This document shows, piece by piece, positions 21,843 through 33,948 of a DNA stretch of 64,000 bases; position 1 is the stretch's first letter; each line of letters begins with the position of its first letter. A model generated the notes under the pieces. The model was not told the origin of the DNA and searched no databases. It saw nothing but the letters and a program-made list of their open reading frames with translations. The stretch is from Sycon ciliatum (taxonomy: Eukaryota > Porifera > Calcarea > Leucosolenida > Sycettidae), in NCBI RefSeq assembly GCF_964019385.1, contig NC_088654.1:18152287-18216286 (forward strand). Direction: 5' to 3'. A program made the translations under genes and the position numbers.

Positions 21843-24800
21843 CAGTAAAACCTGTGACTAACGACCACCCCTTGGGGCCAGAGAAAGCGGTCTTTGCTGG
21901 CAGGTGGTCCTTAGTCAGAGGTTTGCACCGCACAACCATAATGAATGTGAGACCGTCCGTGTCTGACGAACTGGTCTGTAGTACCAGGCTGGTCGCTAGT
22001 CACGGTGGTCTGTAGTATCAGGCTGGTCGCTAGTCACGGTGGTCTGTAGTATCAGGCTGGTCGCTAGTCACGGTGGTCTGTAGTATCAGGCTGGTCGCTA
22101 GTCACCGTGGTCTGTAGTATCAGGCTGGTCGCTAGTCACGGTGGTCTGTAGTATCAGGCTGGTCGCTAGTCACGGTGGTCTGTAGTATCAGGCCGGTCGC
22201 TAGTCACGGTGGTCTGTAGTATCAGGCTGGTCGCTAGTCACGGTGGTCTGTAGTACCAGGCTGGTCGCTAGTCACGGTGGTCTGTAGTATCAGGCTGGTC
22301 GCTAGTCACGGTGGTCTGTAGTATCAGGCTGGTCGCTAGTCACGGTGGTCTGTAGTACCAGGCTGGTCGCTAGTCACGGTGGTCTGTAGTACCAGGCTGG
22401 TCGCTAGTCACGGTGGTCTGTAGTACCAGGCTGGTCGCTAGTCACGGTGGTCTGTAGTACCAGGCTGGTCGCTAGTCACGGTGGTCTGTAGTACCAGGCT
22501 GGTCGCTAGTCACGGTGGTCTGTAGTACCAGGCTGGTCGCTAGTCACGGTGGTCTGTAGTACCAGGCTGGTCGCTAGTCACGGTGGTCTGTAGTACCAGG
22601 CTGGTCGCTAGTCACGGTGGTCTGTAGTACCAGGCTGGTCGCTAGTCACGGTGGTCTGTAGTACCAGGCTGGTCGCTAGTCACGGTGGTCTGTAGTACCA
22701 GGCTGGTCGCTAGTCACGGTGGTCTGTAGTACCAGGCTGGTCGCTAGTCACGGTGGTCTGTAGTACCAGGCTGGTCGCTAGTCACGGTGGTCTGTAGTAC
22801 CAGGCTGGTCGCTAGTCACGGTGGTCTGTAGTACCAGGCTGGTCGCTAGTCACGGTGGTCTGTAGTACCAGGCTGGTCGCTAGTCACGGTGGTCTGTAGT
22901 ACCAGGCTGGTCGCTAGTCACGGTGGTCTGTAGTATCAGGCTGGTCGCTAGTCACGGTGGTCTGTAGTACCAGGCTGGTCGCTAGTCACGGTGGTCTGTA
23001 GTACCAGGCTGGTCGCTAGTCACGGTGGTCTGTAGTACCAGGCTGGTCGCTAGTCACGGTGGTCTGTAGTATCAGGCTGGTCGCTAGTCATGGTGGTCTG
23101 TAGTACCAGGCTGGTCGCTAGTCACGGTGGTCTGTAGTATCAGGCTGGTCGCTAGTCACGGTGGTCTGTAGTATCAGGCTGGTCGCTAGTCACGGTGGTC
23201 TGTAGTATCAGGCTGGTCGCTAGTCACGGTGGTCTGTAGTATCAGGCTGGTCGCTAGTCACGGTGGTCTGTAGTATCAGGCCGGTCGCTAGTCACGGTGG
23301 TCTGTAGTACCAGGCTGGTCGCTAGTCACGGTGGTCTGTAGTACCAGGCTGGTCGCTAGTCACGGTGGTCTGTAGTACCAGGCTGGTCGCTAGTCACGGT
23401 GGTCTGTAGTATCAGGCTGGTCGCTAGTCACGGTGGTCTGTAGTACCAGGCTGGTCGCTAGTCACGGTGGTCTGTAGTACCAGGCTGGTCGCTAGTCACG
23501 GTGGTCTGTAGTACCAGGCTGGTCGCTAGTCACGGTGGTCTGTAGTATCAGGCTGGTCGCTAGTCACGGTGGTCTGTAGTACCAGGCTGGTCGCTAGTCA
23601 CGGTGGTCTGTAGTATCAGGCTGGTCGCTAGTCACGGTGGTCTGTAGTATCAGGCTGGTCGCTAGTCACGGTGGTCTGTAGTACCAGGCTGGTCGCTAGT
23701 CACGGTGGTCTGTAGTACCAGGCTGGTCGCTAGTCACGGTGGTCTGTAGTACCAGGCTGGTCGCTAGTCACGGTGGTCTGTAGTATCAGGCTGGTCGCTA
23801 GTCACGGTGGTCTGTAGTACCAGGCTGGTCGCTAGTCACGGTGGTCTGTAGTATCAGGCTGGTCGCTAGTCACGGTGGTCTGTAGTATCAGGCCGGTCGC
23901 TAGTCACGGTGGTCTGTAGTACCAGGCTGGTCGCTAGTCACGGTGGTCTGTAGTACCAGGCTGGTCGCTAGTCACGGTGGTCTGTAGTACCAGGCTGGTC
24001 GCTAGTCACGGTGGTCTGTAGTATCAGGCTGGTCGCTAGTCACGGTGGTCTGTAGTACCAGGCTGGTCGCTAGTCACGGTGGTCTGTAGTACCAGGCTGG
24101 TCGCTAGTCACGGTGGTCTGTAGTACCAGGCTGGTCGCTAGTCACGGTGGTCTGTAGTATCAGGCTGGTCGCTAGTCACGGTGGTCTGTAGTACCAGGCT
24201 GGTCGCTAGTCACGGTGGTCTGTAGTATCAGGCTGGTCGCTAGTCACGGTGGTCTGTAGTATCAGGCTGGTCGCTAGTCACGGTGGTCTGTAGTACCAGG
24301 CTGGTCGCTAGTCACGGTGGTCTGTAGTACCAGGCTGGTCGCTAGTCACGGTGGTCTGTAGTACCAGGCTGGTCGCTAGTCACGGTGGTCTGTAGTGTCA
24401 GGCTGGTGGCTAGTCACGGTGGTCTGTAGTACCAGGCTGGTCGCTAGTCACGGTGGTCTGTAGTATCAGGCTGGTCGCTAGTCACGGTGGTCTGTAGTAT
24501 CAGGCTGGTCGCTAGTCACGGTGGTCTGTAGTATCAGGCCGGTCGCTAGTCATGGTGGTCTGTAGTACCAGGCTGGTCGCTAGTCACGGTGGTCTGTAGT
24601 ACCAGGCTGGTCGCTAGTCACGGTGGTCTGTAGTACCAGGCTGGTCGCTAGTCACGGTGGTCTGTAGTATCAGGCTGGTCGCTAGTCACGGTGGTCTGTA
24701 GTACCAGGCTGGTCGCTAGTCACGGTGGTCTGTAGTACCAGGCTGGTCGCTAGTCACGGTGGTCTGTAGTACCAGGCTGGTCGCTAGTCACGGTGGTCTG

Positions 24801-25566
24801 TAGTACCAGGCTGGTCGCTAGTCACGGTGGTCTGTAGTACCAGGCTGGTCGCTAGTCACGGTGGTCTGTAGTACCAGGCTGGTCGCTAGTCACGGTGGTC
24901 TGTAGTACCAGGCTGGTCGCTAGTCACGGTGGTCTGTAGTACCAGGCTGGTCGCTAGTCACGGTGGTCTGTAGTACCAGGCTGGTCGCTAGTCACGGTGG
25001 TCTGTAGTACCAGGCTGGTCGCTAGTCACGGTGGTCTGTAGTACCAGGCTGGTCGCTAGTCACGGTGGTCTGTAGTACCAGGCTGGTCGCTAGTCACGGT
25101 GGTCTGTAGTACCAGGCTGGTCGCTAGTCACGGTGGTCTGTAGTACCAGGCTGGTCGCTAGTCACGGTGGTCTGTAGTACCAGGCTGGTCGCTAGTCACG
25201 GTGGTCTGTAGTACCAGGCTGGTCGCTAGTCACGGTGGTCTGTAGTACCAGGCTGGTCGCTAGTCACGGTGGTCTGTAGTACCAGGCTGGTCGCTAGTCA
25301 CGGTGGTCTGTAGTACCAGGCTGGTCGCTAGTCACGGTGGTCTGTAGTACCAGGCTGGTCGCTAGTCACGGTGGTCTGTAGTACCAGGCTGGTCGCTAGT
25401 CACGGTGGTCTGTAGTACCAGGCTGGTCGCTAGTCACGGTGGTCTGTAGTACCAGGCTGGTCGCTAGTCACGGTGGTCTGTAGTACCAGGCTGGTCGCTA
25501 GTCACGGTGGTCTGTAGTACCAGGCTGGTCGCTAGTCACGGTGGTCTTTAGTAACAGGTTTTACTG
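21843..25566 (+). mobile_element. TA-flanked MITE carrying a 105-unit satellite
   Basis: Termini CAGTAAAACCTGTGACTAAC and ...GTAACAGGTTTTACTG are inverted and flanked by TA on both sides, as for Tc1/mariner/pogo-type MITEs. The total is 3724 bp, which equals the 188-bp single-unit copy at 33128-33315 plus exactly 104 x 34 bp. It has no coding capacity. Transposition would need an outside transposase. Confidence 0.9.
21973..25542 (+). repeat. 34-bp satellite array, 105 units
   Basis: The unit GGTCTGTAGTAYCAGGCTGG + TCGCTAGTCACGGT repeats 105 times with no length change (3570 bp = 105 x 34). The main variant is a C/T at one position; rarer variants are GGCCGG, CATGG and GTGTC. Units after about 24.7 kb are almost all of the C type, while earlier ones mix C and T in recurring blocks. 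Confidence 0.97.
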
Positions 25567-25569
25567 TAC

Positions 25570-25785
25570 TGTAGACCGGGTAATTTTAGCGACGTAAAAA
25601 CCCTAGCGAATTTAGCGATCTACTCATTTTCGCTAAAGTTTCAAGTCGCTAATCCGTTGAGAAGTTAGTAGTGCACTGGCGATCCGTGAGTAAAATCGCT
25701 GCAAATTGCTAAAATAAAACGTCCCTAACCGGTTGACAATGAGAAAACGCTAAAATTAATAGTCGCTAAAATTACCCGTTCTACA
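25570..25785. mobile_element. MITE with TIR TGTAGACCGGGTAATTTTAG, copy 1
   Basis: About 216 bp with 24-bp inverted termini (TGTAGACCGGGTAATTTTAG... / ...CTAAAATTACCCGTTCTACA) and several internal CGCTAAA/TTTAGCG motifs. It abuts the satellite MITE with only a few bases between. The other duplicate carries the same pair of elements at 33319-33534, so both inserted before the segmental duplication. Confidence 0.8.
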
Positions 25786-26283
25786 CTATTGTGGGTGGCT
25801 ACAGTGGAGTATGTGCGTCTCCATAACTATAACGAATGACTATTAACCGTGAATGTATTTTAAGGCTACAGTGGAGTCTGAGCATATTGAGAAACGACTG
25901 ACAACTCATTGCACATTTGCAAGTCTTCAGGCCCAGCCTGCCTGCAATGACATCTATCGTGCTCTGCACCCAATCAGTACAGTGTGCAAGAGCAAGTCAA
26001 CAGGCAAAGCTGTGTGACGTCTAACCGTACAAGCATTTTCAGTATTTGTGCACACAAATGGAAAGTTTCTTATGCGATAAAGCATGCCAACCATACTAAC
26101 CCTGTCATATGCAGGATATAGGGGTGATGGAGGCTGGGTACATCCTGCCTGTACAGGCTGTCAGCGTACCTCCACACCTGACCAGGCTACAGGATAGGGC
26201 TCTACATACAACAAGGGACAAGTGTAATGACTAATGTACATGTAGCAATACCCAGTGGCAGTCATCAGCTGCTTGACTCTACC

Positions 26284-26440
26284 TCCCCCCACCCCCCCCC
26301 CCCCACACACACACTGCTCCACACCCCCCCCCCTTCCCATACACACACTGCTTCACCCCCCCCCCCCCCCTCACACACACACACTGCTCTACCCCACTAA
26401 TACCATCGTTCGGAACAACTCCCCCCCCCCCCCCCCTTTC
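26284..26440. repeat. poly-C and (CA)n cluster in NLR B flank
   Basis: Equivalent to 8810-8970 and 34329-34437. Confidence 0.9.
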
Positions 26441-27629
26441 GCCCATACCCCATATTCCCAATACATGCGCACCCGTCAACATAATCGTGGCTCAGCATCC
26501 AGCACTGATAATCGGCATACTGGACCTACGACCGGTTTGATATCCCGGGGCGGGCTTGGGGAGGGGGGGGGGGGGAGGGTTGAACTACTTCGAAGTATCC
26601 AAATACCCGAGACCGGGAAAGAGACATGCATGACTGTAATGGTAAGTGTTAACTATAGATAATGGTACATGTTGATTGACCATAGCACATGCACATTGCG
26701 GGTATCACTGGGAAATAGTTATGTACATCAAGCAACATACCGGTAACCATCTCAACTGAAATTCTACCACTGTTGCACACAGGTAATCCCAAGAGTGCAT
26801 AACCCCAAGTGAGTGTGCAACTGGGGTCTGGCTGCTGTAGCCTTCAGCAGTGGAATTCCAGTATAACGTCATGCCGCTGAAGCACAGCTGTACAAAACTC
26901 CGCATTCCGCGGTGCTTGCAGATAGTACTACAAGCGCAACGAGTGTGTACGTTATTTTTGACGTAATGTTGGAATTCCGCCTCACGGATCCCCATGTACA
27001 GAGTTGCACACTCTTGGGGTTATGGAGTGTTGGTAATACCACATTGCCAACTACATCACGATGCACGTCTTCATTCATCAAGATGAAATTATAGCCAACT
27101 TGCTGATACAATTGAGAGAAGTAGTGTGAACAGAAAACAAGATGCCGAATACAGACCCCGCATAGCAAATAGCAATGAAACAAATTTAAATCCCAGGAAA
27201 ACAAGCTGCAAAAGGCAGAATTCAACAGCGCGGATAATGGCATGCATTCACCACTAGCTAAATACCATGTCATGTGTGCCTGGAGAAATTATAACGATAG
27301 AGCATGACGAGTGTTCTCTCAAGCTGCTCAGCGGAGGCACTCAAGCTGCGGAAAATGGCGGCAATAAAATCAGCTGCTAAAATGTTCACAGCTGTCCTCG
27401 TACACACATTCATACTCACGCACACACTGCCCAAGCCTGCCCCAGGCTGGTACGCTATGAAAGCCGCGTGAAAGGGAAAGCGATCAAACACGACATAAGA
27501 GTTGATTAAGTTAAGTGTGTTTCGAGGAACGTTTACAGATTTCATAGCCTTGGTAGCAACGGAAGCCAGAGGCCACCGCTCTCAAGGCGCACAAGGCAAA
27601 AGTTAGACTGTTGTTTCGCGCATGCGTGC

Positions 27630-27668
<39 letters not shown>

Positions 27669-27680
27669 GGTGCCGCTTGG

Positions 27681-30600
27681 TCATACGTACCTAATGTACA
27701 ATGATGTGGTCGCTGCTACACTGTCAAGTAACCATACTAGGCGATCATTGACCAGATCTCGATCAGGCATGTCAAGAATGTGTAGCTCTCTGCATTCCTG
27801 GACAGCAATGACAAACTGTGCAGACATCTCGTTCGCTGACAATCTGAAGTCGTTGCCTTGAATACGAAGGGCATCTAAGACAGGGCATGAAGCAAGAATC
27901 TCTGCAAGTATGGCAAGAGACTGAGACGTAAGGCCTGTGAACGGAAGGCTCAACACACTCAGACTCCTACTCTTCTCGAGGCCTGGGGCAATGATGGACA
28001 GGAACATGTCGGACAGAGAATTTCCGCCCAACTCAAGCGCTTGCAGATAGTCACTATGTACACTCAGAACATCCCTGACTAACGGAGCACTTGAGACTGT
28101 CAATCCAGCCAGCGACAATCCAAAGCCACCGATGGGTCTGCGGATCAACAGTGGAAAGAGCCACACTAGTCCCTGATCACCAATGTAGAAGTGGAACATG
28201 GGACTATGTAGTGCTCTGCAGTATGCTAACAGAACCAGAGCAATGAGAACATTGGTTTTGACCACCTGACACTTTGAACCACCAATGCGGATAACAGTCA
28301 GAGCAGAACACTGAGCTAGGGATGGAACTAACCGTGCATACCCTGGCGAAGATAGGTCAAGGTCAACTGCAAGGAATTGCCCCAAACTGGCATTGTTTGC
28401 TCTGATTGTGTTGATTAGAAGGGTGGTTTGATGATCAGTAATGGGATTATAAGATATATCAACCACACGCAATCGTTGACAATGGCGAAGACCAGGTAAT
28501 AGCTGCTCATAGTTCTCATCATTGATCTGGCAATTCTGCACAGCGATATAATCAATGTGTTTGTTATGATGCTCCAAAACAGATGAGAGGAGGTGACAAT
28601 CTGTTACAGTAAGAATAATATTGTGGAAATCGAAGCCGAAATGTTCCAGCGCTTCTCCCAGACTGGGGGATGGCGAGAAGATACATACTCCCTCTACTGT
28701 TTCTGTGTCGGTGCTGGGTGCACTGGGCTGGGCATAGACGCGGCAAGCAAGCAGCAACAACCGACGGTGAACTAGCGTTAAATGTTCCCTGGTACCATCT
28801 CTGGAGGCCGAGCCATCCTTACCCTGAGTCTGCAGTACTGATCGATCACCACTAGAGTCAGTGTAAGAAGAAGTGTTGCTGGCTGTGGAGGGAGGTGAAT
28901 TCGATGTATTTGTAGAACAGTAAACGGGAGAAGCCAAAGGCTCTGAACAATTTGACTGGACGTACTCAAGAACAGCTCGCGATGCCGGCGGATGAAACTT
29001 GTTCAAGGCGCCAGCGAGCATCTTTACGCTGGCACGTGGAACCTTGCGCCGCCAAAGCTGCAACAGTGCTCGCACATAGTCTAGAAGACACGTGCTAAAG
29101 GCGTTGGGAAGAACCTGGTCCATGGCCTGAGTGACAGTCTCACTGGTGGGCAGTAGATCAGTGAGGAGACACCTGGCCAGTGTATCAACTGAACCTTGGT
29201 CAAGATGATCGCACAACACCTCGGCTACATCCACAAGTTCATCCTCAGACGAGCAAAGGAAGTGAATCACGTCGCCACCAGCCGACAGTTTCTCTATGTC
29301 CTCCTCCATGGGTACGGGCTGCGTGAGGATAGCAGCAATCAAGGCTTCTTTGACGTCAGGTGCCAGTTGTGAAGCCAGCAAGCACCAAAACGTGCTCAAG
29401 TGTCCAGTCAGTGCTCCCACCTGCCTGACCAGGAACTCAATGTCACCAGCATTGGGACTGCTACATGCAATGTAATGAGAAGCAAGACATTCCTGAATGG
29501 AAAGATGGCTGAACTGCCATTGGTTTACGCTAGGATAAGACAGTGGCTCACATGCCACCAGAAGACCCAGTGAACGTGCCTCCCCTGACAGCTGCTGTCC
29601 TTCAAGATCAGCATCAGTGAACAAGATCTTCTTCTCAACTAACATCAAAAATGCAAAATGGCTTAACTCAAGAATCTGCTCTCTCAGAACACGTCCAACG
29701 GATGACCAGTCCTTGTGGACACTACCCGTGTTTTGTCTAATCACACTCAAGATCAATGCGGTAAAGATACCGAACAGCGACGATGGAACCGAGCCACAAC
29801 TACGATACACGTCACACGTCGACTGCGTGAAAAACGGTGTCTGCATCAAAGCTAACAAACTCGGATCGCCATCGACCTGCTCTAGCAGACGCTCGGCCTG
29901 CTCGCACGGAAGGACATTGTTCACGTACTCGCGCACATTCCCCTTGGTGAATCCGAGTACTTCCACGCGCCGGTCAAACGGACACGATGTCGACAGTTTC
30001 ATCACCTCCGCTGAATGGCGAGATGTGAGAAGAACGCGAACGCCTTTCAGCTTTTCACCGCAGATAATGCCACGAACAAAATCACTACAGTCGTCGAGTA
30101 CAGTTTCATCGAGTCCATCGAACAGGATCAAAAGACGATATGGATTAGCATGGATGAACGCAGCTACTTCCTTTTGTTCCTGTTTATCAACAATGCCATG
30201 TTCCTCTAGTCTCAAGAGGTCAATGATATTGCTGGCGTGTCGAACACTCCTGTCACGCAATGCCAATGCACTCACAACATCAAACTCATGCCAGATTACA
30301 CCTCGTGCCCAGTCCAGTGGACCTTTCAACAAGAAAACAGTGGTTTTGCCTGCGCCCGCACACGCAACAGCCAATACACGGACTGACTCGTCTTCTGCCA
30401 TTTCGCTCTCGTCAAAATCAAACATACTAGCGAGTTCAACGTGTGTCACCCTGTCGGCTATGCGTGAGAAGACATGGCTCAACTAACTTACTTCTGCATG
30501 TCGCTTTGCGAACCAAAGAACGTTTGCTCATTCAACGACGAGAGCTCTTCGCGAGGAACGACAACAAGATTCACATAGATCTTATCTAGAGAATGTTTGT

Positions 30601-30877
30601 TAGGTTTAGCAGACATACCCCTCCCCAGCTGTACCTTTGCACTTGTGTACTGCCTTCTCAGCATATCCGCAAACTGATTCACAGCATCGGGCAGCGAACG
30701 TCCGCACTCTCCAGAGGAAGTCGATGTGTGGCCACGTCTTCCTGGTAGCGGTGCTTGGCAATGCCTGCTGTTGGCTTGTTGAACGTGAGAAAGCCCTGGC
30801 GATGCATCGGTGTTACATGTACTCTCTCCATGGCTGGCGACCGCCGGGCTGATTTCTTTTGCATTTCTCTCCGCCAT
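27681..30877 (-). pseudogene. NACHT-LRR copy B, broken by 8-nt insertion
   Basis: Same layout as copies A and C: N-terminal region, NACHT with Walker A AGAGKTT and Walker B FDGLDE, winged-helix-like motif FSHLSIQECLASHY, linker and LRRs ending ...SLYIRYV. The first 130 codons read from 30877 (MAERNAKE) to DMQK. An insertion of GTAAGTTA-like sequence at about 30483-30490, absent from A and C, then creates an immediate stop and a frameshift. A second open frame restarts at 30482 (933 residues) with NACHT and LRRs intact. It is therefore either a recent pseudogene or a form lacking the N-terminal 130 residues. It is closest to copy C in sequence and flanks. Confidence 0.8.
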
Positions 30878-31919
30878 TGAATGAAACCTCGGATGGATAG
30901 GAGAATCTTGTTTGAGAGGGACTAATGGGGCACTGAATAAGTGGCAACCCCTAGCCCGACAAATCACTACAGCTTGTGGGCCAGGGCGATCAGTTACTCG
31001 GTGTGAGAACTCAACTGCTTAATATAAATATTTCAATCGCTCTCTTTGTAGAAACACCCTAGCCTAGATCCGTCGCTTTGTCCAGAATGTTTTGTTCCCA
31101 GTTTTTTATGCTTTTACTTGTGGCTGCATACAATCGAATACAAGGCGCTACAGGCCAAGGCCAGGGCCAACACACTACGGCCCAGTCCATGCAACACTGC
31201 ATGCCACCACTGCCAACACTGCAACGCCAACAGGGAACACTGCAACAGGCCACAGCTTGAACAGGCCAGTACTACAGCCTAGGGTCAGTACTAGCTGGAC
31301 TGGTACTGCATGGAAATCTGTCACAGCCTACGAACCGACTTCTCGCCAGTGACAAGGGTAGTGGCTAGATCGAACTACACTCTACACTACAGACAGTGCT
31401 GGCAACTGAAATCCGACCACTGAGTGGTGCGCGGGCTAATTACATCGCAAAGACCCAACACGGGATGGTAAAACTATGAAATTGGGGACCGCTAGAATGT
31501 GAACCCACCGCTCAGGGGTCGGATTTCAGTTGCCAGCACTGTACAACGACATGTATACTGTAATGCACGCGACATGTTTTTGCTGTGGAGTTTTCCTTCA
31601 CTTCAGTTCAGGCTCAGCCAGGAGTATGAATGATCTACGGGGATGTGCCAGTGCTGAACCTCGGCAAAGTGCCAGCACAGACTCGTCCAACACTGCGACT
31701 TCTTTGCTGTGCGGGACACGACTACTACGAGTACTAGTAGTAGTGTACTACATTTTGTGTTACATGTAGTAGATGTCTACGAGTACTAGTACCTGTAGGT
31801 CTACTCGACTGACTGTAGACTTTTGTCACCACAGTCACCATGGTCACAGACTCAGTGTCGGTACAGGGATAAGGTTTCGCGCTACCACATTTCATTCAAA
31901 CTAATTCCATACCTGGTCG
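30878..31919. promoter_or_regulatory. 5' flank of NLR B and spacer to duplicate 2
   Basis: The first about 450 bp share blocks with the 5' flanks of A and C. The rest contains a short inverted pair (GCTGGCAACTGAAATCCGAC near 31402, and its complement near 31520) and TACTAGTAGTAG-type repeats near 31726-31792. No gene is seen. Confidence 0.4.
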
Positions 31920-33127
31920 AACGGACTTGTTTTTGTTCATATAAAGGATTAAGGTGTTGTTCCAATCGTGTGGCCATAGAAGATACTGATTCAATGACAC
32001 AGGTACAGTATTGAAGATTCAATGAATAAATGCAAACTACATGTACTAGTCTAGACTGAGCCAGTTTTGACATTTTTGTTCAGGATATTCTCATTTTGCT
32101 GTATGATGGACACATACACGTGCTGTAATTATTTGGAATGATGATAGCAAAGATTACAAGTATGATGGAGCCTCCCCTACCCGTGACTCTCACAACCATG
32201 TAACGTGTCTGTACTTGGTAAGCGTGTTATCAAGATGTACACCGATGGAATCGTGGCTGATCCAACAAAGGCAATGAGTGTTCTCTCGCAAGGATATTGA
32301 AGATTTCAATGTTGAGGACAGTAGATGTCCTGTGTCTTGCCATTTTTCTATCAACATACTCAAACATCCACTGCTGTGTGAGGGTCTTGGACTTGGGTGT
32401 TCGCAAGTACAAGTACGTGTCATGATCGACATGACAGTCTGTAGTTGCATTCCAATCCCTAGCTACATCCGCAGTGCCATACTGTCATCCCATAGCTCTG
32501 CTGTGTGCCACGTGCTGGTCTCCTACTTTACCGGCGTACTCGTAGGGTCTTTGGCAAATAAATTACTTGGAGTTTGACAGCCCCGAAGTAAAAAAACAAA
32601 ATAATAGTGTATACTACTATTATAGGAGACACAGTCCCCTAGTGTAGTATAGTGTCGTCTCAGACGAACTGAGCAAAGCAAGACTGTGGCACTGAGATTT
32701 CAGGTGGTCCGGCTAAAATGGGATGCAATCATCATGTGCAGTCGTGATCAAAGAAATCAGACTAAGCAGCCAAAAGCATCACCTCATTTTCATTTCAATA
32801 AACACATGCAATATCGAGAAAACAACAAGCAAGGGTGGCAGGGGCCGCTTTCAACTTGCACAGCAACACAAGAACTACCGGCGCTGGATAAAGAGGCAAT
32901 TTGCCGTTAGATACCTATCCTCAGTGACAAAGGTACAGTACGGGAGGGATGCATCATGTATGTCCCGTCTTGACCCTCATTTTACAACATGACTGTACAT
33001 CCGCAGCATGCATGCATCACTCCAGCTTGATTTGGTCGAACACCTCAGTCCTCAGTGACTGATGGGCTAGCAGCGTGCATGTGAAATCCCTGGCAACTGG
33101 CAACTATGCAAACAAGACTGACAACTA

Positions 33128-33315
33128 CAGTAAAACCTGTGACTAACGACCACCCCTTGGGGCCAGAGAAAGCGGTCTTTGCTGGCAGGTGGTCCTTAGT
33201 CAGAGGTTTGCACCGCACAACCATAATGAATGTGAGACCGTCCGTGTCTGACGAACTGGTCTGTAGTACCAGGCTGGTCGCTAGTCACGGTGGTCTTTAG
33301 TTACACGTTTTACTG
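33128..33315 (+). mobile_element. Satellite MITE, single-unit (188-bp) form
   Basis: Termini CAGTAAAACCTGTGACTAAC and ...GTTACACGTTTTACTG, with TA on both sides. It contains just one 34-bp unit (33258-33291). It occupies the same site as the 3724-bp element in duplicate 1, so it shows the unexpanded (or fully collapsed) state. Confidence 0.9.
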
Positions 33316-33318
33316 TAC

Positions 33319-33534
33319 TGTAGACCGGGTAATTTTAGCGACGTAAAAACCCTAGCGAATTTAGCGATCTACTCATTTTCGCTAAAGTTTCAAGTCGCTA
33401 ATCCGTTGAGAAGTTAGTAGTGCACTGGCGATCCGTGAGTAAAATCGCTGCAAATCGCTAAAATAAAACGTCCCTAACCGGTTGACAATGGGAAAACGCT
33501 AAAATTAATAGTCGCTAAAATTATCCGTTCTACA
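33319..33534. mobile_element. MITE with TIR TGTAGACCGGGTAATTTTAG, copy 2
   Basis: Paralogous copy of the element at 25570-25785, with the same adjacency to the satellite MITE. Confidence 0.8.
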
Positions 33535-33948
33535 GTATAGTGGATGGCTACAGTGGAGTATGTGCGTCTCCGTAACTATAACGGATGACTATAACCGCGA
33601 ATGTATTTTAAGGCTACAGTGGAGTCTGAGCATATTGAGAAACGACTGACAACTCATTGCACATTTGCAAGTCTTTTTAGGCCCAGCCTGCCTGCAATGA
33701 CATCTATCGTGCTCTGCACCCAATCAGTGTGCAAGTGCAAGTCACCAGGCAAAGCTGTATGACGTCTAACCGCACAAGCATTTTCAGTATTTGTGCACAC
33801 AAAATTTAGGAAGGTTGTCATGCGACAAAGCATGCCAACCATGCTAACCCTGTCACATGCAGGATATAGGGGTGATGGAGGCTGGGTACATCCTGCCTGT
33901 ACAGCGTACCTCCACACCTGACCAGGCTACAGGCTAGGGCTCTACATA

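Larger units (their letters stand above)
20640..30967. repeat. Segmental duplicate 1 (NLR B unit)
   Basis: This block matches 31920-39025 in the same orientation. 20640-21842 corresponds to 31920-33127, 25567-27680 to 33316-35776, and gene B to gene C. The length difference is explained by 104 extra 34-bp satellite units here and by two insertions present only in the second copy (33949-34262 and 35341-35414). Confidence 0.85.

Noticed and set aside
21973..25542. CRISPR-like array
   Set aside because: Units are contiguous 34-mers without variable spacers, within a TA-flanked MITE in a eukaryotic context. It is a satellite.
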